Of a stretch of DNA of 64,000 nucleotides, positions 57,801 through 64,000 are shown piece by piece. Under the pieces are notes generated by a model. It was not told where the DNA came from and made no database searches. It was given only the letters and a program-made list of their open reading frames with translations. Made by a program: the position numbers and the translations under genes. Positions within the stretch are counted from its first letter, which is position 1, and each line of letters opens with the position of its first letter. The stretch is taken from the NCBI RefSeq assembly GCF_020171985.1, contig NZ_JAIVAL010000001.1:806001-870000 (forward strand), read 5' to 3'. This stretch comes from Halobacillus halophilus. GTDB taxonomy: Bacteria > Bacillota > Bacilli > Bacillales > Halobacillaceae.

Positions 57801-58572
57801 ATCAGAAGACAACTCTAATGCAGAGGATGACTCTGCTGCCGATAGTAACTCCGATGCAAACAGCGGATCCAGTGATGAATCAGGAAATGATGCGGGTTCA
57901 GGTGATAGTTCTGGTTCAGACGATAGTTCCAGCTCGAGCGATAGCTCTGGTTCAGACAATAGTTCCGGCTCAGGCGATAGCTCTGGCTCAGGCGATAGTT
58001 CCGGCTCGGGCGATAGCTCTGGCTCAGGCGATAGTTCCGGCTCAGGCGATAGCTCTGGCTCAGGCGATAGTTCCGGCTCGGGCGATAGCTCTGGCTCAGG
58101 CGATAGCTCTGGTTCAGGCGATGGCTCTGGTTCAGGCGATAGCTCTGGCTCAGGCGATAGCTCTGGTTCAGGCGATAGCTCTGGTTCAGCCGATGGCTCT
58201 GGTTCAGGCGACAGCTCTGGTTCAGCCGATGGCTCTGGTTCAGGCGACAGCTCTGGTTCAGGCGATAGCTCAGGTTCAGACGATAGCTCTGGTTCAGGCG
58301 ATAGCTCTGGTTCAGACGATAGTTCCGGCTCGGGCTCAGGCGATAGCTCTGGTTCAGATGGATCTTCAGAAGACGAAGTGGATTCTAATGAGAGCCAAGC
58401 TTCCGGCACTGAAGATAGCTCAACGGATAGTGAAACGTCTAGTTCAGATGGAGAGAATAGCACAAGCAATAATTCCTCGGAAAACTCTGATTCTTCCTCA
58501 AATCAAAGCTCAGAGGAAGAATCGGATAGTTCCGAGAGTGAAAATAGTGAAGATAATACTACTAGTCCTTAG
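54832..58572 (+). CDS. Class A penicillin-binding protein (PBP1A type) with FN3 domain and Ser/Gly/Asp repeat tail
   Basis: Bifunctional peptidoglycan synthase, 1246 aa. Basic cytoplasmic start, membrane helix at about residues 38-60, GT51 glycosyltransferase (about 75-260, [12 protein letters not shown] with the catalytic Glu, and [12 protein letters not shown]), then the transpeptidase with SxxK GSTMKP near residue 459, SxN in ANSFNIP, and KTG in GKTGTSQ near residue 647. A fibronectin III-like domain follows (about 842-915), then a tail of about 320 residues made almost only of Ser, Gly, Asp, Asn and Glu, with a hexapeptide GDSSGS repeated some 25 times. AGGAGGTCTCAT precedes the ATG. It occupies the interval between tyrS and acuA where B. 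subtilis carries acsA. Confidence 0.94.
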   Translation: MSNNKNSGRNKTDFKSLWKKGSIQKKSRITADVVWNVILFFIIIGVIGLFFAGGVGAGYFASLVKDEEVRSKEQMQESIYNYSETSEMFFAGDEMLGKVRSDLYREEVKLDEVSDNVTNAVIATEDEYFKEHRGVVPKAIMRAVVQEVSNSAVKTGGSTLTQQLVKNQILTNEVSFERKAKEMLLALRIERFFEKEEILEAYLNIVPFGRNANGQNIAGVATAAQGIFGVEAEKLSIAQAAFIAGLPQAPYAYTPFNNDGSIKSEEGLEPGMDRMHEVLDRMYEAEYITKQEYEEAKDFEITKENLANSTTSANITYPFLTNEIKRRAQGILEVQLAEENGHSEKDLEEDEELAKEYEELAERRLTSGGYQIKTTIDKEVYDAMQEVKNEYDDRFGPDKTITKENAEGEKYEVTLPVEVGSVVMENATGKIYGFIGGRDFEKSQVNHATNPYAARMIGSTMKPLLVYGPSIDMGEGHPATVIADVPYKYTTEDKNVNNYSGTYHGLVSARYALANSFNIPAVKQYEKIVDQNPVKNYLEKMGISNLNEGDYISRAMALGTKAITVEENTNAYGTFGNNGKFVDAYMIEKIETKDGETVFEHETEETEVFSPQSSYLTIDMMRDVLDYGTASSVRGKLINPGVDWAGKTGTSQNYKDSWFVATNPNVTVSMWTGYNEVAKLDSGYSSRTQGAWANVVNALSEIRPELMIPENDFEKPEGIVEQEYCATSGLLPSDLCESVGLDRDDLYIEENAPNEEDNSLVSGNFVEVDGELVEAGPDTPSEFVTGEGGVVFSPEFLEENGYTSEEVLDELIPNSDNWNQVSLPSSSASKASSSSVNNDGQSPSAPRSVSSSGSTVDWAPSSSDDVVGYRIYRASSSGGSFSKVGSTTSTSYSGLGEGVFAVRAVDYFGMDSSLSDTTTIGSPGAPAPDTDSSSNNDSESSSGNESEAQNRSDSEGEESESERRSEDSSDSEENNESSSNNNSESNGNSGSEDNSNAEDDSAADSNSDANSGSSDESGNDAGSGDSSGSDDSSSSSDSSGSDNSSGSGDSSGSGDSSGSGDSSGSGDSSGSGDSSGSGDSSGSGDSSGSGDSSGSGDGSGSGDSSGSGDSSGSGDSSGSADGSGSGDSSGSADGSGSGDSSGSGDSSGSDDSSGSGDSSGSDDSSGSGSGDSSGSDGSSEDEVDSNESQASGTEDSSTDSETSSSDGENSTSNNSSENSDSSSNQSSEEESDSSESENSEDNTTSP
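57895..58362 (+). repeat. 18-bp tandem coding repeat in PBP tail
   Basis: About 25 copies of an 18-bp unit GGCGATAGCTCTGGCTCA encoding GDSSGS, with variants. From about 57967 to 58090 two unit types alternate (GATAGCTCTGGCTCAGGC, then GATAGTTCCGGCTCNGGC), making a 36-bp higher-order repeat. Later units vary in Ala, Asp and Gly. Perfect in-frame periodicity. Confidence 0.95.
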
Positions 58573-58606
58573 TTATGGAAGGACATAAAAAATACAAAAC
58601 ATGATC

Positions 58607-58642
58607 TGAAACCACCGGTCTTTAAAGACCGGTGGTTTTGAT
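58607..58642 (+). terminator. Intrinsic terminator after the PBP gene
   Basis: Perfect 15-bp palindromic stem AAACCACCGGTCTTT (58609-58623) with AAAGACCGGTGGTTT (58624-58638), then TGATTT. Confidence 0.88.
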
Positions 58643-58824
58643 TTGGAGAATAAACTTTATCGTGAGCCCTCTCTAAAAAGCTTATCCTTTAACTCCATTA
58701 TTTTGACAACTCTTCTTTTCCCTATTCAAGGAATTTTCTTTTCTAACAATTTAAAATTTACAGATATCATGTATAATAAAAAATAGCCATATTTTTCTAC
58801 TATTCTCCGCCAGGTGGTGACTGA

Positions 58825-59472
58825 ATGAAGCATGAAAAAACCTATTATAATGAAACGTTCGATTCTGAGTACGGACCTGTGGTAATTGAAGGTCCCCTAT
58901 CTTCTCAGGAGTTAAGTCAATTTACATTTGATAAAGGCTTAATTGCCTTTCGCCCCTATGAAAAACAATTTGAAGCTGTTAAAAGCATAGCAGACTTTGA
59001 AGAAGGAAGAATTATTATTGCACGCCATAACGAAAATATAGTAGGATATGTAACTTTTCTCCATCCAGATCCATTAGAACGCTGGTCAGAAGGACATATG
59101 GAGGATTTAATCGAGCTTGGAGCCATTGAGGTTATCCCTCAATTCCGAGGCTATCGAATAGGTTCCCGTCTCTTAAGAATCGCGATGATGGACGAATTCA
59201 TGGAGAATTATATTACCATCTCCACTGAATATTATTGGCATTGGGATCTTAAAGGTACAGGTTTGAATATTTGGGATTATCGCCGTGTTATGGAAAAAAT
59301 GATGGCTGCGGGCGGGCTCACTCCTTCCCCAACTGATGATCCAGAGATTATTTCCCACCCTGCCAATTGTTTAATGGTGCGAATTGGAAAAAATGTTCCA
59401 GAAGAATCAGTGGAACAATTTGATATTCTCCGTTTTCTTACTCGACATCAATATCGTCAATCAAGGAGGTAA
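58825..59472 (+). CDS. acuA: Protein acetyltransferase AcuA (GNAT)
   Basis: 215-aa GNAT N-acetyltransferase. In B. subtilis AcuA acetylates and inactivates acetyl-CoA synthetase AcsA. Acetyl-CoA-binding segment FRGYRIGSRLLRIAM near residue 110, preceded by VIPQ. AGGTGGTGACTGA precedes the ATG. First gene of acuABC; the usual neighbour acsA is not in this window. Confidence 0.93.
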   Translation: MKHEKTYYNETFDSEYGPVVIEGPLSSQELSQFTFDKGLIAFRPYEKQFEAVKSIADFEEGRIIIARHNENIVGYVTFLHPDPLERWSEGHMEDLIELGAIEVIPQFRGYRIGSRLLRIAMMDEFMENYITISTEYYWHWDLKGTGLNIWDYRRVMEKMMAAGGLTPSPTDDPEIISHPANCLMVRIGKNVPEESVEQFDILRFLTRHQYRQSRR

Positions 59473-59477
59473 CCGTT

Positions 59478-60125
59478 ATGCTAGTGGAAGAAATCATGAA
59501 AACTGAGGTCATTACACTCTCTCCTGAGGAAAGTATTGAAACCGCTCTCAAATTACTGCATGAAAACCATATCCGGCATTTACCTATAGTGAATGAGAAT
59601 AACGAAGTCATCGGCATCGTCTCTGATCGTGATGTCAGGGATGCCAGTCCTTCTACATTTGAGGAAGACGCATCTACAGATGAACTTAAAAATCCAATTC
59701 GAACTATTATGACTTACCCAGTTACAACAGTTCACCCTTTAGATTTCGTAGAAGAGGTCGCTTCGATATTTTATGAACAGGAAATCGCTTGTGTGCCTGT
59801 AACACGAGACGATATATTAGTAGGGATTATCACAGAAAAAGATATGCTCTATACGCTTATCCAATTAACCGGTACCCATGTGCAGAGCTCTCAAATTGAA
59901 GTTAAAGTGATCAATAAACCTGGAATACTCCCCCAGGTTATGCAAGTGTTTGGCCAAAGAAAGGTAAATATCAGTTCTGTCTTAATTTACCCTTACAAAC
60001 CCGACCCTAAATATAAAGTAATTGTAGTACGTATCCAGACCATGAACCCGTTACCTACGATTGAAGATCTTAAAACAGAAGGTTACGAAGTTTTATGGCC
60101 AAAAAGCCCAGGGGTAACTCTATGA
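59478..60125 (+). CDS. acuB: AcuB: tandem CBS and ACT domain protein
   Basis: 215-aa protein. Two CBS modules (about 1-60, IRHLPIVNENNEVIGIVSDRD, shown in part as HLPIVNENNEVIGIVSDRD; and about 75-130, CVPVTRDDILVGIITEKDM), then an ACT-type domain (about 140-210, VKVINKPGILPQVMQVF). The ligand is probably an adenine nucleotide and/or an amino acid (family knowledge). Exact role in acetate/acetoin metabolism is unknown. AAGGAGGTAACC precedes ATG; it overlaps acuC by 4 bp. Confidence 0.92.
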   Translation: MLVEEIMKTEVITLSPEESIETALKLLHENHIRHLPIVNENNEVIGIVSDRDVRDASPSTFEEDASTDELKNPIRTIMTYPVTTVHPLDFVEEVASIFYEQEIACVPVTRDDILVGIITEKDMLYTLIQLTGTHVQSSQIEVKVINKPGILPQVMQVFGQRKVNISSVLIYPYKPDPKYKVIVVRIQTMNPLPTIEDLKTEGYEVLWPKSPGVTL

Positions 60126-61294
60126 GCTGCCATTCAGGTTTTGTATTCACCGATGATTTTACGAATTACCGATTTAGGGACGATCACCCCTTCAACCAAA
60201 TGAGAGTTATACTTACGAAAGAATTGTTAGAAGCTTCTTCCGCTTTAAGACAGGATCAATTTATTACACCCAGACACGCTACAGAAGAAGAACTTTCCCT
60301 TGCTCACAGTCGAACTTATATTCAAGCTGTAAAACAGGCCGGAGAAGGCTTGTTGTCCGAAGAAGATGGCATGGAATTCGGAATTGGAACAGAGGACACG
60401 CCTATGTTTAAAGGGATGCACGAAGCATCTTCTTTATTAGTTGGAAGTACGCTATCTGCCATAGAAGCTGTTATGGAAAACCACGTTAAACATGCTTTAA
60501 ATTTAGGCGGCGGTCTTCACCACGGATTTGAAAGAAAAGCATCTGGTTTTTGTATTTATAATGACGGAGCGGTGGGAATAAAATATCTACGCAAAAAATA
60601 TGATTGTAAAGTTCTATACGTTGATACGGACGCCCATCATGGCGATGGTGTACAATGGGCCTTTTATGATGACCCCAATGTGTGTACTTTGTCTATTCAT
60701 GAAACGGGACGTTACTTATTTCCTGGAACCGGAAATGTTAATGAACGAGGACTTAAAGAAGGATATGGCTATTCTTTTAATTTACCTATAGACGCATTTA
60801 CAGAAGATGAATCTTTTCTCCAGGTCTATGAAACCGCTATGAAGGAAATTATACATTATTTTAAACCAGATGTAATAGTTACACAGAACGGAGCGGACGC
60901 ACATTTCTTGGACCCGCTCACTCACTTATGCTCAACTATGAAAATCTATGAGAGAATCCCTGCCCTCGCACATGAATTAGCTCATCAGTATTGCGATGGA
61001 AAATGGATCGCTTTAGGAGGAGGCGGGTATGATATCTGGCGAGTAGTTCCAAGAGCATGGGCACAGGTCTGGAAGGTTATGGCAGATGGTACCCATTTCC
61101 AAGGTCCCCTGCCAAAAGACTGGCTTAAAAAATGGGAAAAAGAGTCTCCAGTGCCGTTGCCGGAAAACTGGCATGACCCAGAAGATGCCTATAATCCTAT
61201 TCCTCGTAGAAAAGAAATTACTGAAAAAAATGAAAAACTACTGGAGAAATCCTTGCAGTTGATAACCAATCAAAAAAAATATAATTCACTATGA
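60122..61294 (+). CDS. acuC: Protein deacetylase AcuC (histone deacetylase family)
   Basis: 390-aa arginase-fold deacetylase that in B. subtilis reverses AcuA-mediated acetylation of AcsA. Active-site His pair in LGGGLHHGFE, metal ligands in YVDTDAHHGDGVQ, and C-terminal GGGGYDIWRV. The start ATG overlaps the acuB stop (ATGA) with CAGGGGTAA upstream. Confidence 0.94.
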   Translation: MSCHSGFVFTDDFTNYRFRDDHPFNQMRVILTKELLEASSALRQDQFITPRHATEEELSLAHSRTYIQAVKQAGEGLLSEEDGMEFGIGTEDTPMFKGMHEASSLLVGSTLSAIEAVMENHVKHALNLGGGLHHGFERKASGFCIYNDGAVGIKYLRKKYDCKVLYVDTDAHHGDGVQWAFYDDPNVCTLSIHETGRYLFPGTGNVNERGLKEGYGYSFNLPIDAFTEDESFLQVYETAMKEIIHYFKPDVIVTQNGADAHFLDPLTHLCSTMKIYERIPALAHELAHQYCDGKWIALGGGGYDIWRVVPRAWAQVWKVMADGTHFQGPLPKDWLKKWEKESPVPLPENWHDPEDAYNPIPRRKEITEKNEKLLEKSLQLITNQKKYNSL

Positions 61295-61330
61295 CAAAAA
61301 AGCCACTACATAGCAGTAGTGGCTTTTACA
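61293..61330. terminator. Bidirectional terminator between acuC and motS
   Basis: AAAAGCCACTAC (61298-61309) pairs with GTAGTGGCTTTT (61316-61327), 6-nt loop, flanked by A and T runs, between convergent genes. Confidence 0.88.
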
Positions 61331-61335
61331 CATGA

Positions 61336-62127
61336 TTAACTTTCATAATCAGGATCTAAAATAACAATCTCAACTCTTCGGTTCTTTCGCCAATTCTCTT
61401 TTGAATCATTTGGAGCTACAGGCCGCGTGTCACCATAAGCCACAGCTGTAAATCGCTCGGAGTCCAATTCGTCCGTGTTTTTTAACAAATAACGAATTAC
61501 ACTGCTCGAACGCGCTCCTGACAATTCCCAGTTAGAAGGGTAACGGTATGTAGATATCTGGCGATTATCCGTATGCCCCTCCACCTTCACAAAGTTAGGA
61601 ATGTTCTTTAGGAGTGTACCCACTTTTTGTAGAAAGGGTTTAGCCCCGTCTAGAATTTGAGCTTCACTTGTTTCGAAAATTAGCTGTTCTTCTAAAACAA
61701 GTACAATTCCTCGTTTAGTTTGGCTGGCCGAGATAATATCATTCAGTTCATTTTCTTCCAAATATTGATCCACTTCTTTTTTTAGTTCTTCTAAATCTAT
61801 ATTTTTTTCTTCCTTTTCCGCTTCATCTTTTTCAGCTACCTGACCCGGAGTCTCGGCAGGTTCTTGAAATTCATTATTTTTTTCCCCATTATCCTGAACT
61901 TTTGTTTGCTCAGTGGGAAACTGACTTTCAACAGGAGAAGGATAGAAATCAAAGATCATGCGATTACGAAAAGATTCTGATAGTGCATCAAACTTAACTA
62001 AATTAATCTGCGACATTGAAAACAACAAAATAAAAAAAACGAGAATTAAGGTAATCATATCTGCATAAGTGGTCATCCATTTTGGAGCACCTTTAGTATC
62101 CGGCTTTTTTCTTCTCCTAAGCTTCAT
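61336..62127 (-). CDS. motS: Na+-type flagellar stator subunit MotS (MotB family)
   Basis: 263-aa stator protein. One membrane helix (about 18-40) with the essential Asp in MTTYADMITLILVFF. A charged linker with many Glu/Lys (about 70-120) precedes the OmpA-like peptidoglycan-binding domain (about 130-260) with KVEGHTDNRQ. It overlaps motP by 11 bp. Na+ preference is inferred from ccpA-motP-motS synteny. Confidence 0.93.
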   Translation of the reverse strand: MKLRRRKKPDTKGAPKWMTTYADMITLILVFFILLFSMSQINLVKFDALSESFRNRMIFDFYPSPVESQFPTEQTKVQDNGEKNNEFQEPAETPGQVAEKDEAEKEEKNIDLEELKKEVDQYLEENELNDIISASQTKRGIVLVLEEQLIFETSEAQILDGAKPFLQKVGTLLKNIPNFVKVEGHTDNRQISTYRYPSNWELSGARSSSVIRYLLKNTDELDSERFTAVAYGDTRPVAPNDSKENWRKNRRVEIVILDPDYES

Positions 62128-62941
62128 TGGCCGCTTCTCCTAAAGATTCATCCTTTTCGTCTTCTTCAACGATGGCTTTATCCTCTTCAGATAGAAACGC
62201 ACTTAGTTTTTCTTCAAGAATCTTGGGATTCTGACCTGACTGAACACCAATGACCCCTTCAATAATTACTTGTTTCATAAATAATTCCTGTTCTGTTTTA
62301 TTCTCAAGTTTTCCTGCCATGGGGATGAAGACAAGGTTGGCTAAAAGCGTTCCGTAAAATGTAGTTAAAAGCGCTACTGCCATTTTGGGTCCAAGCGTTT
62401 CGGGTGTAGATAGACTTTGGAGCATCAGCACAAGTCCAATTAACGTCCCAATCATTCCCCAGGCTGGTGCATACTCCCCAGCCTTTTCTATGATCGCTCT
62501 CCCACGCTGATGCCGTTCTTCTACTGCAATAATTTCCGCATTCATAATATCATTAATTACTTCAGGTTCAATCCCATCAACAGCGAGTAAAATCCCTTTC
62601 TTGATAAAAGGGTCTTCCACCTCTTCGAGCTGGGCTTCAAGAGCAAGCAAACCCTCACGCCTGGCTCGTTCAGATAATCCAACAAAAAGATTGATCAGCT
62701 GCCTTAAATTCATATCCGTCTGCTTAAAAGCTTCTTTGGTTACGCGAAAAGTTAATTTGACTTCACTTACGTTAAAATTAACTAGTAAAGCAGCGACTAG
62801 ACCACCTAGCACAATAACGATGGAGGAAGCCTGTAAAAATGAAGTCATGCCTCCAAACCCGGCGTTAGATGCAATGCCGAAAATAACCATGATGAACCCA
62901 ATCGTAATACCAATAGGAGTCAACAAGTCTTTTTTAGTCAT
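62117..62941 (-). CDS. motP: Na+-type flagellar stator subunit MotP (MotA family)
   Basis: 274-aa membrane protein with four helices: about 8-28, 34-52, 157-177 and 190-212. MotA motifs KAGEYAPAWGMIGTLIGLV (shown in part) with Pro and Thr next to the ion path, and a large cytoplasmic loop with charged residues for rotor contact. Acidic C-terminal tail. It lies directly downstream of ccpA as in B. subtilis ytxD, and overlaps motS. Confidence 0.94.
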   Translation of the reverse strand: MTKKDLLTPIGITIGFIMVIFGIASNAGFGGMTSFLQASSIVIVLGGLVAALLVNFNVSEVKLTFRVTKEAFKQTDMNLRQLINLFVGLSERARREGLLALEAQLEEVEDPFIKKGILLAVDGIEPEVINDIMNAEIIAVEERHQRGRAIIEKAGEYAPAWGMIGTLIGLVLMLQSLSTPETLGPKMAVALLTTFYGTLLANLVFIPMAGKLENKTEQELFMKQVIIEGVIGVQSGQNPKILEEKLSAFLSEEDKAIVEEDEKDESLGEAANEA

Positions 62942-62992
62942 AATGCTCTCTCCTCAGTTTCGTACAAATACAGTCTATCTACTATATCGGTA

Positions 62993-63997
62993 CTATTTCT
63001 GCTGAGTTGAGTTTCTTTCAATAATTCGGTGAGGTAAAATCACATTCTGTTCTTCTACTTCTTCTTTATTCATGAATTTAGTTAACAGACGCATAGCTAC
63101 GGCTCCTATATCGTACATCGGCTGTACTACAGTTGATAGTGTTGGACGTACCATCGTTGCAAGGCGTGTGTTATCGAATCCGAACACTTCCAGATCCTCC
63201 GGAACTCGAATTCCACGGTCCTGTGCCCCATGTATAACCCCAAGTGCCATTTCGTCTGAAGAGACAAAAACAGCCGTTGGCTTTTTATCGAATTCAAGCA
63301 GCTGTTCTAAAGCTTCTATACCTGAATCGTATGAATAGTCACCGGATACAATATAATCTTCAGGCGAGTCGTAACCATTAGCCCTCATAGCATTTTTATA
63401 ACCTTCTAACTTCTGCACATTAATAATAGTGTCTTCAGGTCCCGATACGAAAGCTACTTCCTTGTTTCCGTGGGATAGTAATAACTCTGTGGCTTCATAA
63501 GCCGCTTGCTGATAATTAATATTTACAGCAGGAGTCTCCCCGGACTCATCAACTGTTGCCGCCAATGCAATAGGTACAGAAGAAGTCTTAAACTCCTGGA
63601 TATGATCTTCTGTGATTTTTCCACCCATGAACACTAATCCATCTACCTGCTTACCAAGCATGGCATTAATCAGGTGCAGCTCTTTATCTTTATTCTGATC
63701 AGAATTACTTAAGATAATGTTGTAATTATACATAGTAGCAATATCTTCAATACCTCGGGCAAGCTCAGCAAAGAATATACTTGATATATCTGGAATGATC
63801 ACACCGACCGTGGTGGTTTTCTTACTTGCTAAACCTCTTGCCACCGCATTTGGACGATACCCTAACCGCTCAATGGCATCGTGCACTTTTTTTCTTGTCG
63901 CAGGCTTTACGTTCGGGTTCCCATTCACTACTCGTGAGACGGTAGCCATCGACACGTTGGCCTCTCTTGCTACATCATATATTGTTACATTCATCAT
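62993..63997 (-). CDS. ccpA: Catabolite control protein A (LacI family)
   Basis: Global carbon catabolite regulator, 334 aa. N-terminal Lac[24 protein letters not shown], hinge [15 protein letters not shown], then the periplasmic-binding-protein-like core that contacts HPr-Ser-P. Start at ATG 63997 or the adjacent ATG 63994; the ribosome site is outside the window. It is the expected regulator of the cre site found upstream of ackA. Confidence 0.96.
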   Translation of the reverse strand: MMNVTIYDVAREANVSMATVSRVVNGNPNVKPATRKKVHDAIERLGYRPNAVARGLASKKTTTVGVIIPDISSIFFAELARGIEDIATMYNYNIILSNSDQNKDKELHLINAMLGKQVDGLVFMGGKITEDHIQEFKTSSVPIALAATVDESGETPAVNINYQQAAYEATELLLSHGNKEVAFVSGPEDTIINVQKLEGYKNAMRANGYDSPEDYIVSGDYSYDSGIEALEQLLEFDKKPTAVFVSSDEMALGVIHGAQDRGIRVPEDLEVFGFDNTRLATMVRPTLSTVVQPMYDIGAVAMRLLTKFMNKEEVEEQNVILPHRIIERNSTQQK

Positions 63998-64000
63998 ACA

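Noticed and set aside
57895-58362. Short regular repeats that might suggest CRISPR
   Set aside because: Units are 18 bp, directly adjacent without spacers, and in frame with GDSSGS codons. No cas genes nearby.
57549-58469. 306-codon open frame on the minus strand with Ser-Pro-Glu-Pro repeats
   Set aside because: It is the antisense shadow of the in-frame 18-bp repeat of the PBP gene. A repeat whose period is a multiple of three keeps other frames open. No ribosome site.
57638-58588. 316-codon plus-strand frame rich in Ala/Gln/Ile repeats
   Set aside because: Second-frame shadow of the same PBP repeat. No start signal, and the PBP frame is clearly the coding one.

Overview
The window is a chromosomal segment from a spore-forming, low-GC Gram-positive bacterium of the Bacillaceae. 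Gene order follows the Bacillus subtilis mutM/polA to ccpA region closely: polA-phoR-phoP-mdh-icd-citZ-ytvI-fxsA-pyk-pfkA-accA-accD-ytsJ-dnaE-ytrH-ytrI-nrnA-ytpI-ytoI-ytkL, then ald, moaB-ackA-ytxK-ppnK-ytcJ-thiI-nifS-ezrA-hisJ-refZ-ytsP-rpsD-tyrS, and acuABC-motS-motP-ccpA. The Na+-type stator pair MotPS, a Na+-coupled BASS transporter and a very acidic Ser/Asp/Gly tail on a penicillin-binding protein fit a halophilic or halotolerant member such as Halobacillus. The genus is inference. No rRNA, tRNA, CRISPR array or prophage was seen.

Layout. 1-5.9 kb: DNA repair and replication (mutM partial, polA) and the PhoPR two-component system. 6.1-6.9 kb: a dead, 5'-truncated IS200/IS605-type tnpB with its right-end hairpin. 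7-16 kb: central carbon metabolism (MaoC-like protein, mdh, icd, citZ, pyk, pfkA) with the membrane genes ytvI and fxsA. 16-23.4 kb: accDA, a GntR regulator, malic enzyme and dnaE. 23.4-28 kb: sporulation membrane genes ytrHI behind a sigma-E-like promoter, nanoRNase nrnA, ytpI, the multidomain ytoI and the metallohydrolase ytkL. 28-32 kb: an accessory cluster DUF4178-PspA-DUF4247-DUF350-membrane spermidine synthase-like, preceded by an ECF-sigma-like promoter. It looks like an envelope-stress module of poorly known function and is the strongest candidate for an undescribed system here. 32-33.2 kb: a BASS transporter. 33.24-33.76 kb: a GC-rich, MITE-like inverted-repeat element. 33.8-42 kb: ald, an SDR lacking its catalytic residues, an NCS1 permease, a 41-aa small gene, a universal stress protein, moaB, an EcsC-family gene, ackA with an upstream cre site, and ytxK. 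42-51.4 kb: NAD kinase, ytcJ, thiI-nifS, ezrA with a small unknown partner, hisJ, refZ and ytsP. 51.4-54.8 kb: rpsD with a long leader, a P-loop kinase, and tyrS with a tyrosine T-box. 54.8-58.6 kb: a class A PBP with an FN3 domain and a long Ser/Gly/Asp repeat tail. 58.8-64 kb: acuABC, motPS and ccpA.

Functional links. CcpA (right edge) is expected to act on the ackA cre site found upstream of the ackA promoter. The TCA genes citZ-icd-mdh and the glycolytic pair pfkA-pyk are co-directional. ThiI and its neighbouring cysteine desulfurase form a tRNA thiolation pair. Most transcription units end in clear intrinsic hairpins, several of them bidirectional between convergent genes.
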